This document shows positions 35,973-44,879 of a DNA stretch of 64,000 bases, piece by piece. The stretch's first letter is position 1, and the number at the start of each line of letters is the position of its first letter. Origin of the DNA: Chryseobacterium sp. 18061 (GTDB lineage Bacteria > Pseudomonadota > Gammaproteobacteria > Enterobacterales > Enterobacteriaceae); contig CACSKA010000009.1 of NCBI GenBank assembly GCA_902706205.1, positions 62,001 through 126,000 of the forward strand. The letters are read 5' to 3'. Both the position numbers and the translations under genes were made by a program. The notes under the pieces were generated by a model that worked only from the letters and a program-made list of their open reading frames with translations, was not told the origin of the DNA and searched no databases.

Positions 35973-36000
35973 TTGACTCATTTTCAACTCTCCCTATAAT
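35973..36000 (+). promoter_or_regulatory. Sigma-70 promoter of the tRNA-Val/Lys cluster
   Basis: TTGACT, 16 bases, TATAAT, then GCGACTCC as a GC-rich discriminator, 18 bases before the first tRNA. This is a strong stable-RNA promoter. Confidence 0.88.
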
Positions 36001-36017
36001 GCGACTCCACACAGCGG

Positions 36018-36093
36018 GGGTGATTAGCTCAGCTGGGAGAGCACCTCCCTTACAAGGAGGGGGTCGGCGGTTCGAACCCGTCATCACCCACCA
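36018..36093 (+). tRNA. valU: tRNA-Val (TAC)
   Basis: 76 bases, CCA encoded, anticodon TAC between CCTCCCT and AAGGAGG. First of three; the T-loop reads TTCGAAC here but TTCGATC in the other two. Confidence 0.97.
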
Positions 36094-36146
36094 CTACTTT
36101 TGTAGTCTCCGCCGTGTGAAGCAGTAAATGTAAGAAATTGAGAAGT

Positions 36147-36222
36147 GGGTGATTAGCTCAGCTGGGAGAGCACCTCCCTTACAAGGAGGGGGTCGGCGGT
36201 TCGATCCCGTCATCACCCACCA
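36147..36222 (+). tRNA. valX: tRNA-Val (TAC)
   Basis: Second copy, 76 bases, one base different from the first in the T-loop. Order valU-valX-valY-lysV is that of E. coli. Confidence 0.97.
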
Positions 36223-36261
36223 ATTTCTCGCCAGCGCGTTTCTTACATGAAGTACCGAAGT

Positions 36262-36337
36262 GGGTGATTAGCTCAGCTGGGAGAGCACCTCCCTTACAAG
36301 GAGGGGGTCGGCGGTTCGATCCCGTCATCACCCACCA
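36262..36337 (+). tRNA. valY: tRNA-Val (TAC)
   Basis: Third copy, identical to the second, 76 bases with CCA; four bases ahead of tRNA-Lys. Confidence 0.97.
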
Positions 36338-36341
36338 CTTC

Positions 36342-36417
36342 GGGTCGTTAGCTCAGTTGGTAGAGCAGTTGACTTTTAATCAATTGGTCGCAGGTTCGAA
36401 TCCTGCACGACCCACCA
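36342..36417 (+). tRNA. lysV: tRNA-Lys (TTT)
   Basis: 76 bases with encoded CCA; anticodon TTT in TTGACTTTTAATCAA. Last tRNA of the transcript. Confidence 0.97.
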
Positions 36418-36423
36418 AATTTA

Positions 36424-36454
36424 AACAAAAGCGCCTTCTGGCGCTTTTGTTGTT
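36424..36454 (+). terminator. Terminator of the tRNA-Val/Lys operon
   Basis: AACAAAAGCGCC and GGCGCTTTTGTT with a TTCT loop and TT after, seven bases past lysV. Confidence 0.85.
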
Positions 36455-36503
36455 TCTGGGCTCAGTTCCCAACATGCAGAATGAGAACCTGCTGCAGGTT
36501 CGA

Positions 36504-36526
36504 CAAAATCGTCGGGAACGATTTTG
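36504..36526. repeat. Perfect stem-loop in a repeat-like sequence behind lysV
   Basis: CAAAATCGT and ACGATTTTG pair perfectly around CGGGA, without a T-run. GAGTCTCAGGATGAGACGAG beyond it forms a second small stem. The stretch 36476-36590 is not coding and looks like a dispersed element of enteric genomes, though I cannot name it. Confidence 0.45.
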
Positions 36527-36621
36527 CATCACCGCTAGAGGTGACCCGCAGGGCGAGTCTCAGGATGAGACGAGTGATATCCTGCACGTCTCTCCAGACT
36601 TTCCCTCTCAGTTCTTTTCCC

Positions 36622-36648
36622 TCAAGCCCTACTCCCTTCTGCCGATAA
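36622..36648 (+). promoter_or_regulatory. Sigma-28 (FliA) promoter of the flxA-like gene
   Basis: TCAAGCCC, 11 bases, GCCGATAA. The -10 is a perfect match to the FliA consensus and the -35 keeps TCAAG; the ATG follows 28 bases later. It would make the gene a late flagellar-class gene. Confidence 0.75.
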
Positions 36649-36675
36649 CCCTGTTATCCGTATTGAAAGGAACAC

Positions 36676-37023
36676 ATGATGGCGGCAATTTCGTTACCTT
36701 CTTCTTCAGCACCCGGTCTGCAAACGACAACCGTTACTACCCATCCGCAGGGCACTGACGCGTCTTCGCAAATCACTCGCATCACTCAGCAGATAACCAA
36801 ACTAACCCAGCAGCTGAAAACCATTGCTGACGGCAGCGGTGATGCGGATGAAAAACAGAAGCAGGCGGAGATGATTCAGGAACAAATCACTATGCTTGAA
36901 GCACAGCTGGCGCAGATCCAACGCCAGCAGGCTGAAAAAGAACAGGCACAAGCGACACCTTCAACTCCGGCCACCGGGGTAAACAATCCGTCGGACGCCC
37001 ATCAGATTGATATTTATGTCTGA
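36676..37023 (+). CDS. FlxA-like coiled-coil protein
   Basis: A 115-residue protein with a low-complexity N-terminus, a central coiled coil (residues about 30-90, with ITRITQQITKLTQQLKTIA and QEQITMLEAQLAQIQRQQAE) and a Ser/Thr/Pro tail. The layout matches FlxA, a FliA-controlled protein of unknown function in E. coli. AAAGGA stands six bases before the first of two ATGs. A sigma-28 promoter upstream supports the assignment and implies a motile host. Its last ten bases overlap the end of the convergent yfeR. Confidence 0.82.
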   Translation: MMAAISLPSSSAPGLQTTTVTTHPQGTDASSQITRITQQITKLTQQLKTIADGSGDADEKQKQAEMIQEQITMLEAQLAQIQRQQAEKEQAQATPSTPATGVNNPSDAHQIDIYV

Positions 37024-37940
37024 TACAGCGGGTCGTGAGCACGGGCGGCGGTAAGCGCCTGAGCCTGTTGCCCGACGACATCCCACAAAGCCTGCGCTGC
37101 GGTAGAAAGCGAACGGTTTTTACGCCTTGCCAGCATCAATTGCCGATCAACCACTGGCGTCAGGCGTTTAACCATCAGCTGACTGCCCTGCGGCAACGGC
37201 AAGGCCAGCGCGGGTAAAATGCTGATCCCGATTCCGGCTTCGACCATCGGGAAAAGCGTCGCCGGATGCCCAATCTCCTGCACAATATTGGCCTCAATGA
37301 CATAATGAGCGAGTGCAGCGTCAATCAGAGGTCGGCTGCCTGACGCATAATCCTGCAACACCATCCTGGTCCCCTGTAACGCCTGCCACTCAACGCTTTG
37401 AAGCCCGGAAAAAGGATGATCGCCCCGGCACAACACAAAAAACGGCTCTGACAGAATCGGCTCACACTGCAAATCCCCCACCGCACCCGGGTCTATCACA
37501 ATCCCAAAATCCACTTCACCCTGACGAATACTCTCCAGTACCCACCGCTGCGGTCGGTCGTGAAGCACAAAATCAATTTCTGGATAACGCTGATTACTGG
37601 CCGCGATGCACTGCGGGATCAGATGCGCCGAAATGGTCTGGCTCGCCGCCACCCGCACGGTTCCTGCGAGTTGCTGGCCGACGCGCCCGGCTTCACGAAG
37701 AGTACTGTTCAGTTCGTCGAGCAAACGCTCAAGCCGAATTGCCAGCTGCTGTCCGGCTTCGGTCAGCACCACTTCTCGCGTGGTGCGGTCGAGCAGCTTC
37801 ACGCCGGTCTGATGCTCCAGCTCTTTTACACTGTGACTCACTGCCGACTGGCTCAGGCCAATCATCTCCCCTGCCCGGCTAAAGCTTTTGGCCCGGGCAA
37901 CGGTAATAAACACTTTCAACTGACGCAGGGAATAATTCAT
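37014..37940 (-). CDS. yfeR: LysR-type regulator YfeR
   Basis: A 308-residue LysR protein: HTH SFSRAGEMIGLSQSAVSHSVKE at about 18-40, then the periplasmic-binding-like effector domain. Close to E. coli YfeR at the same place, divergent from yfeH. In Salmonella the orthologue responds to osmolarity and controls yfeH. The 89-base gap with a T-N11-A type region should hold its operator. Confidence 0.95.
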   Translation of the reverse strand: MNYSLRQLKVFITVARAKSFSRAGEMIGLSQSAVSHSVKELEHQTGVKLLDRTTREVVLTEAGQQLAIRLERLLDELNSTLREAGRVGQQLAGTVRVAASQTISAHLIPQCIAASNQRYPEIDFVLHDRPQRWVLESIRQGEVDFGIVIDPGAVGDLQCEPILSEPFFVLCRGDHPFSGLQSVEWQALQGTRMVLQDYASGSRPLIDAALAHYVIEANIVQEIGHPATLFPMVEAGIGISILPALALPLPQGSQLMVKRLTPVVDRQLMLARRKNRSLSTAAQALWDVVGQQAQALTAARAHDPLYQT

Positions 37941-38029
37941 CTGTTTAATTCATCAATGGATGCAATAAATCAATTTTATTTCTCAAAGCAGAGAAAGCAC
38001 AATAGCGACATCGACTTTCAGGAGCGTTT

Positions 38030-39028
38030 ATGAAACTTTTTCGCATTCTCGACCCTTTTACACTGACGCTGATTAGCGTCGTTCTGTTGGCTTCCCTGTT
38101 TCCTGCGCGCGGCGGATACGTGCCTTTCTTTGAAGGCTTGACCACCGCCGCCATTGCACTGCTGTTCTTTATGCACGGCGCCAAACTCTCTCGCGAAGCG
38201 ATTATCGCTGGGGGCAGCCATTGGCGACTGCACATCTGGGTAATGTGCAGCACCTTCGTGGTATTCCCCGTGCTCGGTGTGCTTTTCGCCCTCTGGGCAC
38301 CCGTCAATGTCGATCAGACACTGTATAACGGCTTCATCTATCTGTGCATTCTGCCCGCTACCGTGCAGTCTGCTATTGCGTTTACGTCTATGGCGGGCGG
38401 CAACGTCGCGGCGGCAGTGTGTTCTGCGTCGGCATCCAGCCTGCTCGGGATTTTCGTTTCGCCGCTGTTGGTGGGTTTACTGATGAATCTACACGGGGCG
38501 GAAGGCAGTTTTGAACAGGTCGGCAAAATCATGCTGCAGCTTCTGCTCCCGTTCGTGCTTGGCCATTTATCCCGTCCGTGGACCGCCGCTTGGGTGTCGC
38601 GAAATAAGAAGTGGATTTCCAAAACGGACCAGACGTCGATTCTGCTGGTCGTTTACTCGGCCTTTAGTGAAGCGGTGGTCAACGGAATTTGGCACAAGGT
38701 TGGCGTAGGGTCGCTGCTATTTATCGTGGTGGTGAGCATCGTGCTGCTGGCGATTGTGATTGCCGTGAACACGTTTGTGGCGCGTAAATGTGGTTTTAAC
38801 AAAGCCGATGAAATAACGATTGTGTTCTGTGGTTCGAAAAAGAGTCTGGCCAACGGTATCCCGATGGCCAATATTCTCTTCCCGACCGCAATGATCGGAA
38901 TGATGGTGCTGCCACTGATGATTTTCCATCAGATTCAGCTGATGGTCTGTGCGGGGCTGGCGCGTCGCTACAAACGCCAGACTGACGCACTTCTGGCCAA
39001 AAATGCCGTTGACGAGGCGAAAGCTTAA
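38030..39028 (+). CDS. yfeH: Bile acid:sodium symporter family protein YfeH
   Basis: A 332-residue inner-membrane protein with ten spans of the BASS family (SBF-like). The crossover segment with ILPATVQSAIAFTSMAGGN in helices 4-5 and FCGSKKSLANGIPMA in helix 9 hold the sodium-site residues. Substrate unknown. CAGGAGCG precedes the ATG. Divergent from its probable regulator yfeR; the stop overlaps ypeB by three bases on the opposite strand. Confidence 0.94.
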   Translation: MKLFRILDPFTLTLISVVLLASLFPARGGYVPFFEGLTTAAIALLFFMHGAKLSREAIIAGGSHWRLHIWVMCSTFVVFPVLGVLFALWAPVNVDQTLYNGFIYLCILPATVQSAIAFTSMAGGNVAAAVCSASASSLLGIFVSPLLVGLLMNLHGAEGSFEQVGKIMLQLLLPFVLGHLSRPWTAAWVSRNKKWISKTDQTSILLVVYSAFSEAVVNGIWHKVGVGSLLFIVVVSIVLLAIVIAVNTFVARKCGFNKADEITIVFCGSKKSLANGIPMANILFPTAMIGMMVLPLMIFHQIQLMVCAGLARRYKRQTDALLAKNAVDEAKA

Positions 39029-39243
39029 CGGCTGCGCTTCAGGGGCTGAACCAGATGAGTCAGCCCCTCAGTTTTAATCAGCAGCGTGATGGCCATCAGT
39101 TCCCCGAGCCGCCCGGCTGGAAACTCATCCTTACGGGCAAACCACAGCAAATATTCCTCCGGCACATCAATCAGCATTCGGCCTTTGTATTTACCAAATG
39201 GCATCTCGGTGTTGGCGATTTCAATCAGCTGCTCTTTTTCCAC
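39025..39243 (-). CDS. ypeB: DUF3820 protein YpeB
   Basis: A 72-residue protein with MPFGKYKGRMLIDVPEEYLLWF, the DUF3820 signature (often next to exonuclease-like proteins). Starts with GTG. It begins one base after the ligA stop, so it is translationally coupled to ligA. Same place and size in E. coli. Function unknown; a DNA-related role is suggested only by the coupling. Confidence 0.93.
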   Translation of the reverse strand: MEKEQLIEIANTEMPFGKYKGRMLIDVPEEYLLWFARKDEFPAGRLGELMAITLLIKTEGLTHLVQPLKRSR

Positions 39244-39244
39244 G

Positions 39245-41260
39245 TTACACTCCTAACAGGCGCAGCATTTCCGCTTCATCAATGACGTCAATGCCAAGCT
39301 CTTGTGCTTTCAAAAGCTTCGAGCCTGCGGCCTCACCGGCAATCACCAAATCCGTTTTCTTTGATACGCTGCCCGCCACTTTCGCCCCGAGTTCAACCAG
39401 GCGCGCTTTTGCATCATCACGTGACATCTGGCTCAAGCTGCCGGTCAGCACCACGGTTTTCCCGGCAAACGGGCTATCAATCTCTTCGGCATTGATGACC
39501 ACTGGCGCAGGCCAGTGAACGCCTTCAGCCTGAAGCTGTTGGATAACCTCGCGGTTGCTCTCTTCGGCAAAGAAGTTGAACACATGGGTTGCGACGACAA
39601 TCCCGACGTCCTGCACCTTTTGCAGCTCCTCGATGGAAGCCGAAATCAGTGCCTCCAGAGTGCCGAAATGCGCCGCCAGACCTGCGGCTGTCGCTTCACC
39701 CACTTCACGGATACCGAGCGCATACAGGAAACGCGCGAAAGTCGTTTCTTTCGATTTTTCCAGCGCGCTGACCACGTTCTGCGCCGATTTCGGCCCCATG
39801 CGATCGAGTCCAGTTAGCTTGCCCGCGGTCAAACGGAACAGATCCGCCGGCGTGAGGACGTACTCTTTTTCGACCAGTTGATCGATAATTTTGTCACCCA
39901 TGCCATCAACATCCAGCGCCCGACGCGAAACAAAGTGCTTCAATGCTTCTTTGCGCTGCGCTCCGCATATCAAACCACCGGTGCAGCGGGTAACGACTTC
40001 GCCTTCCACGCGCTCAACGTCAGACCCACAAACTGGACAATGTGCGGGAAACTCCACGGCACGCGTATCATCCGGGCGCTCTGACAGAACCACGTTTACC
40101 ACCTGCGGGATAACATCCCCGGCGCGGCGGATAACCACCTTATCGCCAATACGCAGGCCCAGACGTTCAATTTCATCGGCGTTATGCAGCGTAGCGTTAC
40201 TCACCAATACACCGGCAACCTGCACCGGCTCCAGACGCGCCACGGGGGTGATAGCCCCGGTGCGCCCGACCTGGAATTCCACATCGCGCACAAAGGTCAT
40301 TTGTTCCTGCGCAGGGAATTTAAACGCCACTGCCCAGCGCGGCGCACGCGCCACAAAGCCCAGCTGTTCCTGAAGTTCCAGCGAATCAACCTTAATAACC
40401 ACGCCGTCGATATCAAACCCGAGCGTTGGGCGGTCTTCTTCTACCTTGTGGTAGTAAGCGAGCACTTCCTCCGGAGAACTGCACAACTTCACGCGGTTGC
40501 TGACCGGCAAGCCCCAGGCTTTAAACTGCTGTAAACGGCCAAGATGGCTACCCGGCAGTTCTCCGCCTTCCAGTACTCCTACACCGTAGCAGAAGAAAGT
40601 CAGCGGTCGCTTCGCGGTGACGCGCGGATCAAGCTGACGCAGTGAGCCTGCCGCTGCATTACGTGGGTTAGCAAACAGTTTTCCGCCCGTACGACGCGCG
40701 TCTTCGTTGATTTTCTCGAAGCCCGCCTGCGGCAGGAACACTTCGCCACGCACTTCCAGACGCGCAGGTATATTGTCACCACGCAGCTTCAGCGGAATCG
40801 CCCGGATGGTGCGCACGTTGGCAGTAATATCTTCGCCAGTGGTACCGTCGCCGCGCGTTGCCGCCTGAATCAGTATGCCGTTTTCATACAGGATACTGAC
40901 GGCCAGGCCATCAAGCTTCAGTTCACAGCAGTAGGTCAGTGCATCTGTGCTTTTCAGTCGGTCCTGCACGCGCTTGTTAAAGGCGGCAAAACTCTCTTCG
41001 TCGAAGACGTTATCCAGTGACAGCATCGGCACTTCATGACGAATCTGGCTGAACGAAGTTAGCGGTGCGGCTCCTACACGCTGCGTTGGCGAATCAGGGG
41101 TAATCAGCTCAGGGTGTTGCTGTTCCAGCTCGCGCAGTTCGCGCATCAGGCGGTCGTATTCGGCGTCCGGCACTTCCGGCGCATCCATGACGTGATAGAG
41201 GTATTCGTGATGGCGAAGCGTGGTTCGCAGTTCAGTCAGTTGTTGTTCGATTGGTTCCAT
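39245..41260 (-). CDS. ligA: NAD-dependent DNA ligase LigA
   Basis: Essential ligase for Okazaki fragments. Ia and adenylation domains with the AMP-accepting Lys in ELKLDG (Lys115), an OB domain, a four-Cys zinc finger (CPVCGS...CTGGLICGAQ), HhH motifs (LDRMGPKSAQN, ALGIREVGEATA), and a C-terminal BRCT (from FAGKTVVLTGSL). Length 671 is that of E. coli. It lies behind zipA and ahead of ypeB. Confidence 0.98.
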   Translation of the reverse strand: MEPIEQQLTELRTTLRHHEYLYHVMDAPEVPDAEYDRLMRELRELEQQHPELITPDSPTQRVGAAPLTSFSQIRHEVPMLSLDNVFDEESFAAFNKRVQDRLKSTDALTYCCELKLDGLAVSILYENGILIQAATRGDGTTGEDITANVRTIRAIPLKLRGDNIPARLEVRGEVFLPQAGFEKINEDARRTGGKLFANPRNAAAGSLRQLDPRVTAKRPLTFFCYGVGVLEGGELPGSHLGRLQQFKAWGLPVSNRVKLCSSPEEVLAYYHKVEEDRPTLGFDIDGVVIKVDSLELQEQLGFVARAPRWAVAFKFPAQEQMTFVRDVEFQVGRTGAITPVARLEPVQVAGVLVSNATLHNADEIERLGLRIGDKVVIRRAGDVIPQVVNVVLSERPDDTRAVEFPAHCPVCGSDVERVEGEVVTRCTGGLICGAQRKEALKHFVSRRALDVDGMGDKIIDQLVEKEYVLTPADLFRLTAGKLTGLDRMGPKSAQNVVSALEKSKETTFARFLYALGIREVGEATAAGLAAHFGTLEALISASIEELQKVQDVGIVVATHVFNFFAEESNREVIQQLQAEGVHWPAPVVINAEEIDSPFAGKTVVLTGSLSQMSRDDAKARLVELGAKVAGSVSKKTDLVIAGEAAGSKLLKAQELGIDVIDEAEMLRLLGV

Positions 41261-41275
41261 ATCCCACCATCAATG

Positions 41276-41304
41276 ATAAAAAACCCCCGACAGGCGGGGG
41301 TTCA
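41276..41304 (-). terminator. Terminator behind zipA
   Basis: On the minus strand ACCCCCGCCTGTCGGGGGT followed by six T; lies between zipA and ligA, so ligA needs its own promoter or read-through. Confidence 0.75.
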
Positions 41305-41329
41305 GGAAGGGGTGTGATACGCCGGGCGT

Positions 41330-42370
41330 TTATGCGTTGGCGTTTTTCACTTCGCGGATACGATCCTGATACTCACGCACCTTCTGCGGGGTAATCATTC
41401 GGCGCTGATCGTCCAGCACCACACCACCGACTTCATCCGCGATGTACTGCGCAGATTGCAGCATCAACTTGAAGTTTTGCAGCTCGTCACCGTAAGACGG
41501 CACCTGCATGAAAATGGTCACGCCAGGCGTTTGCATGTCGGCCATGTTTTCCGGATCGAATGTCCCCGGCTTCACCATGTTTGCGAGGCTGAACAGCGCC
41601 GGGCCACCGCCGCCAGGATTCAAGTGGCGATGATAAATATTCATGTCGCCGAAGACGAAACCTGTCTGCTCAACGCTGTTACGCAGCAGTTCGCCATTGA
41701 TAAGCGACCCTTGATGCGCGGCAACGCTCAAGACGATAACCGTCTCTTTGCGCTCCTGTTTCACCGGCTGCGGCTCTGGCTGCGGTTCTGCAACAGGCTC
41801 AGGCTGAGCAATTGGCTGCTGAGCGACAGGCTGCTCTACCGGCGCAGGCTGATGGGCATGCGGCTGCGGTATAGGCTGCTGTGGCGCCTGAGGCTGCACC
41901 GGCTGCTGATACTGAGGCACAACCGGCTGCTGTGGAACAGGTTGCTGCGGGGCAACAGGCTGCTGAACATGCTGATGCTGTTCCGGGGCCTGATGAACCG
42001 GCGACTGTTGCTGCGGCTGAGGTGGCTGACGTACCGGCTCTTCCTGCCGAACGGGCTGCTGCGGTACCTGACGCTCGTAAGGCGGCTGGTACTGATGCTG
42101 CGGCGCCTGGCGGTTAGCATCTTGCTCACCGGCGTGTACGTTTTGGGCAGGGTTCACCCGGTGAACACGAACTTCACCTACGCCTTCAACCTCATCATCG
42201 AAGCCGTCGTCATCCGACTCATCGTCGTTACGCGATTTCATGCGTTTCATTGGGCGATCGCGGAACATCGAAGAACGTTCTTTGCGACTGGTCCAGAAAC
42301 CGTGAACCAGCAATGCGATTATGGCGATCGCGCCAACAATGATTAATATCAGACGCAAATCCTGCATCAT
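41330..42370 (-). CDS. zipA: Cell division protein ZipA
   Basis: Tethers FtsZ to the membrane during septation. One N-terminal membrane span (LRLILIIVGAIAIIALLVHG), a basic then acidic stretch, a long Gln/Pro-rich linker at about residues 80-205, and the C-terminal FtsZ-binding domain (from ETVIVLSVAAHQGS). Two Met codons; 42370 aligns with E. coli MMQDLRLIL. The linker is Gln/Pro-repeat DNA and its length varies between species. The frame extends 17 codons upstream without support. Divergent from cysZ. Confidence 0.97.
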   Translation of the reverse strand: MMQDLRLILIIVGAIAIIALLVHGFWTSRKERSSMFRDRPMKRMKSRNDDESDDDGFDDEVEGVGEVRVHRVNPAQNVHAGEQDANRQAPQHQYQPPYERQVPQQPVRQEEPVRQPPQPQQQSPVHQAPEQHQHVQQPVAPQQPVPQQPVVPQYQQPVQPQAPQQPIPQPHAHQPAPVEQPVAQQPIAQPEPVAEPQPEPQPVKQERKETVIVLSVAAHQGSLINGELLRNSVEQTGFVFGDMNIYHRHLNPGGGGPALFSLANMVKPGTFDPENMADMQTPGVTIFMQVPSYGDELQNFKLMLQSAQYIADEVGGVVLDDQRRMITPQKVREYQDRIREVKNANA

Positions 42371-42600
42371 TATATTCTCTGTTGTTCTAACACCTTGCCA
42401 CCACGGCAAACATTTACTCACTAAGAGTATTTGCCCATTACGTCAAGTGCAAGTGCGTACCAGGAATTCGGAGCATAAAGATGAACCAAATCGTGCTTTT
42501 TGCTGTTTTTTCGAACATTTCCTAACTGGATATCGTCTGGCAAGCCGATAATATAGGCGCGCAATGACCAGGAATTTTCTAAAAGGAGTATCACCTGACC

Positions 42601-43356
42601 ATGGTTTCAACCTCTGCACCCCGTAGTGGGGTTTACTACTTTTCACAGGGCTGGAAACTGATCACCCTGCCAGGCATTCGCCGTTTCGTGATCCTGCCTT
42701 TGCTGGTGAACATCGTGCTGATGGGCGGCGCGTTCTGGTGGCTGTTTAGTGAACTCGGTAACTGGATCCCAGCGTTGATGGGCCACATTCCTGACTGGCT
42801 GCAGTGGCTGAGCTATTTGCTGTGGCCGATTGTGGTGCTTTCCGTTCTGCTTGTTTTTGGCTATTTCTTCTCAACCATCACAAACTGGATTGCCGCCCCG
42901 TTCAGCGGCCTGTTGGCTGAACAGCTCGAAGCGCGTCTGACGGGAGCCACTCCGCCCGATGCCGGTATACTGGGCGTGATGAAAGACGTGCCGCGCATCA
43001 TGAAGCGCGAATGGCAAAAACTGGCATGGTACTTACCGCGAGCGTTGATTCTGCTGGTGCTGTACTTCATTCCGGGCATCGGCCAGACCCTCGCGCCGGT
43101 GCTGTGGTTCTTGTTCAGCGCCTGGATGATGGCCATCCAGTACTGCGATTATCCATTCGATAACCACAAAGTGCCGTTCAAAACGATGCGTGAAGCACTG
43201 CGCGCACGCAAAGTCACCAACATGCAGTTTGGTGCGTTGACCAGCCTGTTCACGATGATCCCGGTGCTGAACCTGGTCATTTTGCCCGTCGCTATTTGCG
43301 GGGCCACCGCCATGTGGGTGGATTGCTATCGCGACAAGCACGCGGTCTGGAAGTGA
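42601..43356 (+). CDS. cysZ: Sulfate transporter CysZ
   Basis: High-affinity sulfate:proton symporter of the inner membrane that feeds cysteine synthesis. 251 residues with four hydrophobic regions, including two hemi-penetrating hairpins. The sequence is close to E. coli CysZ and AAAAGGAG lies ahead of the ATG. It is followed by cysK after 172 bases. Confidence 0.96.
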   Translation: MVSTSAPRSGVYYFSQGWKLITLPGIRRFVILPLLVNIVLMGGAFWWLFSELGNWIPALMGHIPDWLQWLSYLLWPIVVLSVLLVFGYFFSTITNWIAAPFSGLLAEQLEARLTGATPPDAGILGVMKDVPRIMKREWQKLAWYLPRALILLVLYFIPGIGQTLAPVLWFLFSAWMMAIQYCDYPFDNHKVPFKTMREALRARKVTNMQFGALTSLFTMIPVLNLVILPVAICGATAMWVDCYRDKHAVWK

Positions 43357-43528
43357 TTGTCATCTGTATATAAAAGTAAATAAAGGGGTGGCGAATGCCA
43401 TCCCTTATTCCATACTGATAACCTTTATTTCACATCAGCATATCGATATACGAAAACTTTCCTTCCGCATCATGACCATCCGCGTATGCTGGTGTCGTTC
43501 CCAAATTTCATACAGTTAAGGACGGGCT

Positions 43529-44500
43529 ATGAGTAAGATTTTTGAAGATAACTCGCTGACAATCGGTCATACGCCGCTGGTTCGACTGAACCGAATCGGT
43601 AATGGACGCATCCTCGCGAAGGTGGAGTCACGTAACCCAAGCTTCAGCGTCAAATGCCGAATCGGGGCCAACATGATTTGGGATGCCGAAAAACGCGGTG
43701 TACTGAAGCCGGGTATCGAACTGGTTGAACCGACCAGTGGTAACACCGGGATTGCGCTCGCTTACGTAGCTGCTGCGCGTGGCTACAAACTGACGCTGAC
43801 CATGCCTGAAACCATGAGCGTTGAACGCCGCAAGCTGCTGAAAGCGCTGGGCGCGAATCTGGTTTTGACCGAAGGCGCGAAAGGCATGAAAGGTGCCATC
43901 CAGAAAGCCGAAGAAATTGTGGCGGACAATCCTGAAAAATTCCTGTTGCTGCAGCAATTCAGCAACCCGGCCAACCCGGAAATCCACGAGAAAACGACCG
44001 GCCCAGAAATTTGGGAAGACACTGACGGCCAGGTCGATGTCTTTATCTCGGGAGTGGGCACTGGCGGCACTCTGACGGGCGTCACGCGCTACATCAAAGG
44101 TACCAAAGGCAAAACCGACTTGATTAGCGTCGCAGTTGAACCGACTGATTCACCGGTTATCACCCAGGCGCTGGCGGGCGAAGAGATCAAACCGGGCCCG
44201 CACAAAATTCAGGGTATCGGCGCGGGCTTCATTCCGGGCAACCTTGACCTGAAAATTATTGACCGTGTCGTCACCATTACCAACGAAGAAGCCATCTCTA
44301 CCGCACGTCGTCTGATGGAAGAAGAAGGTATTCTGGCAGGTATCTCTTCAGGTGCAGCAGTCGCTGCAGCGCTGAAACTGCAAGAAGACGAAACCTTTAC
44401 CAATAAGAACATAGTGGTTATTCTACCGTCCTCAGGTGAGCGTTATTTAAGTACCGCATTGTTTGCAGATCTCTTCACGGAAAAAGAATTGCAACAGTAA
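43529..44500 (+). CDS. cysK: Cysteine synthase A (O-acetylserine sulfhydrylase A)
   Basis: Makes cysteine from O-acetylserine and sulfide with PLP. The PLP lysine is in NPSFSVKCRIG (Lys42), the substrate loop is TSGNTGIAL, and the phosphate loop is GVGTGGTLTG. Length 323 matches E. coli. CysE-binding and regulation by CysB are known in the family; the 172 bases upstream should hold the CysB site, which I cannot place. AAGGAC precedes the ATG. Confidence 0.98.
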   Translation: MSKIFEDNSLTIGHTPLVRLNRIGNGRILAKVESRNPSFSVKCRIGANMIWDAEKRGVLKPGIELVEPTSGNTGIALAYVAAARGYKLTLTMPETMSVERRKLLKALGANLVLTEGAKGMKGAIQKAEEIVADNPEKFLLLQQFSNPANPEIHEKTTGPEIWEDTDGQVDVFISGVGTGGTLTGVTRYIKGTKGKTDLISVAVEPTDSPVITQALAGEEIKPGPHKIQGIGAGFIPGNLDLKIIDRVVTITNEEAISTARRLMEEEGILAGISSGAAVAAALKLQEDETFTNKNIVVILPSSGERYLSTALFADLFTEKELQQ

Positions 44501-44521
44501 TGCCAAATGTAAAAATATGAT

Positions 44522-44552
44522 GAAAAAAGCACCCGACAGGGTGCTTTTTTGT
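44522..44552 (+). terminator. Terminator of cysK
   Basis: AAAAAAGCACCC and GGGTGCTTTTTT around GACA, 20 bases past the cysK stop. Confidence 0.88.
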
Positions 44553-44683
44553 GGCACAGGTCATACTTTTGGTCCGCCCGGCATTGCTTCCCCCCGTCGG
44601 GTCTGGTATTTAACCATCACAATTATTTTGATGCGCGAAATTATTCAATTCAGGATTTCCGCTTGCTGAATCGATTTTATGAT

Positions 44684-44713
44684 TTGGTTCAAATCTTGCT
44701 TTCGCGGCATAAT
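44684..44713 (+). promoter_or_regulatory. Upstream promoter of the pts operon
   Basis: TTGGTT, 18 bases, CATAAT. The 379-base cysK-ptsH gap is a long leader that closely follows E. coli, where a distal P0 and a proximal P1 promoter act. The P1 -10 is probably TAGACT at 44834; its -35 is poor, as for a CRP-dependent promoter. No small RNA is evident here. Confidence 0.55.
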
Positions 44714-44879
44714 GTTTAATGACGAGCTAAACGTCACCGGCCAGAAGTGCCTGCCAGGATCGCGTCAGACCTTCTGTGTCGCTTTCGTATCCGCCGGCGC
44801 TAATCTATACAGGCTAAAGTGTAGCCGCCAGGCTAGACTTTAGTTCCACAACACTAAACCTATAAGTTGGGGAAATATA

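Noticed and set aside
36018..36337. Regularly spaced repeats that could suggest a CRISPR array
   Set aside because: They are three tRNA-Val genes; repeats are 76 bases and fold as tRNA. No CRISPR array was seen in the window.
41456..42346. 296-codon frame antisense to zipA
   Set aside because: Arg/Leu-repeat product of the Gln/Pro-rich linker read backwards.
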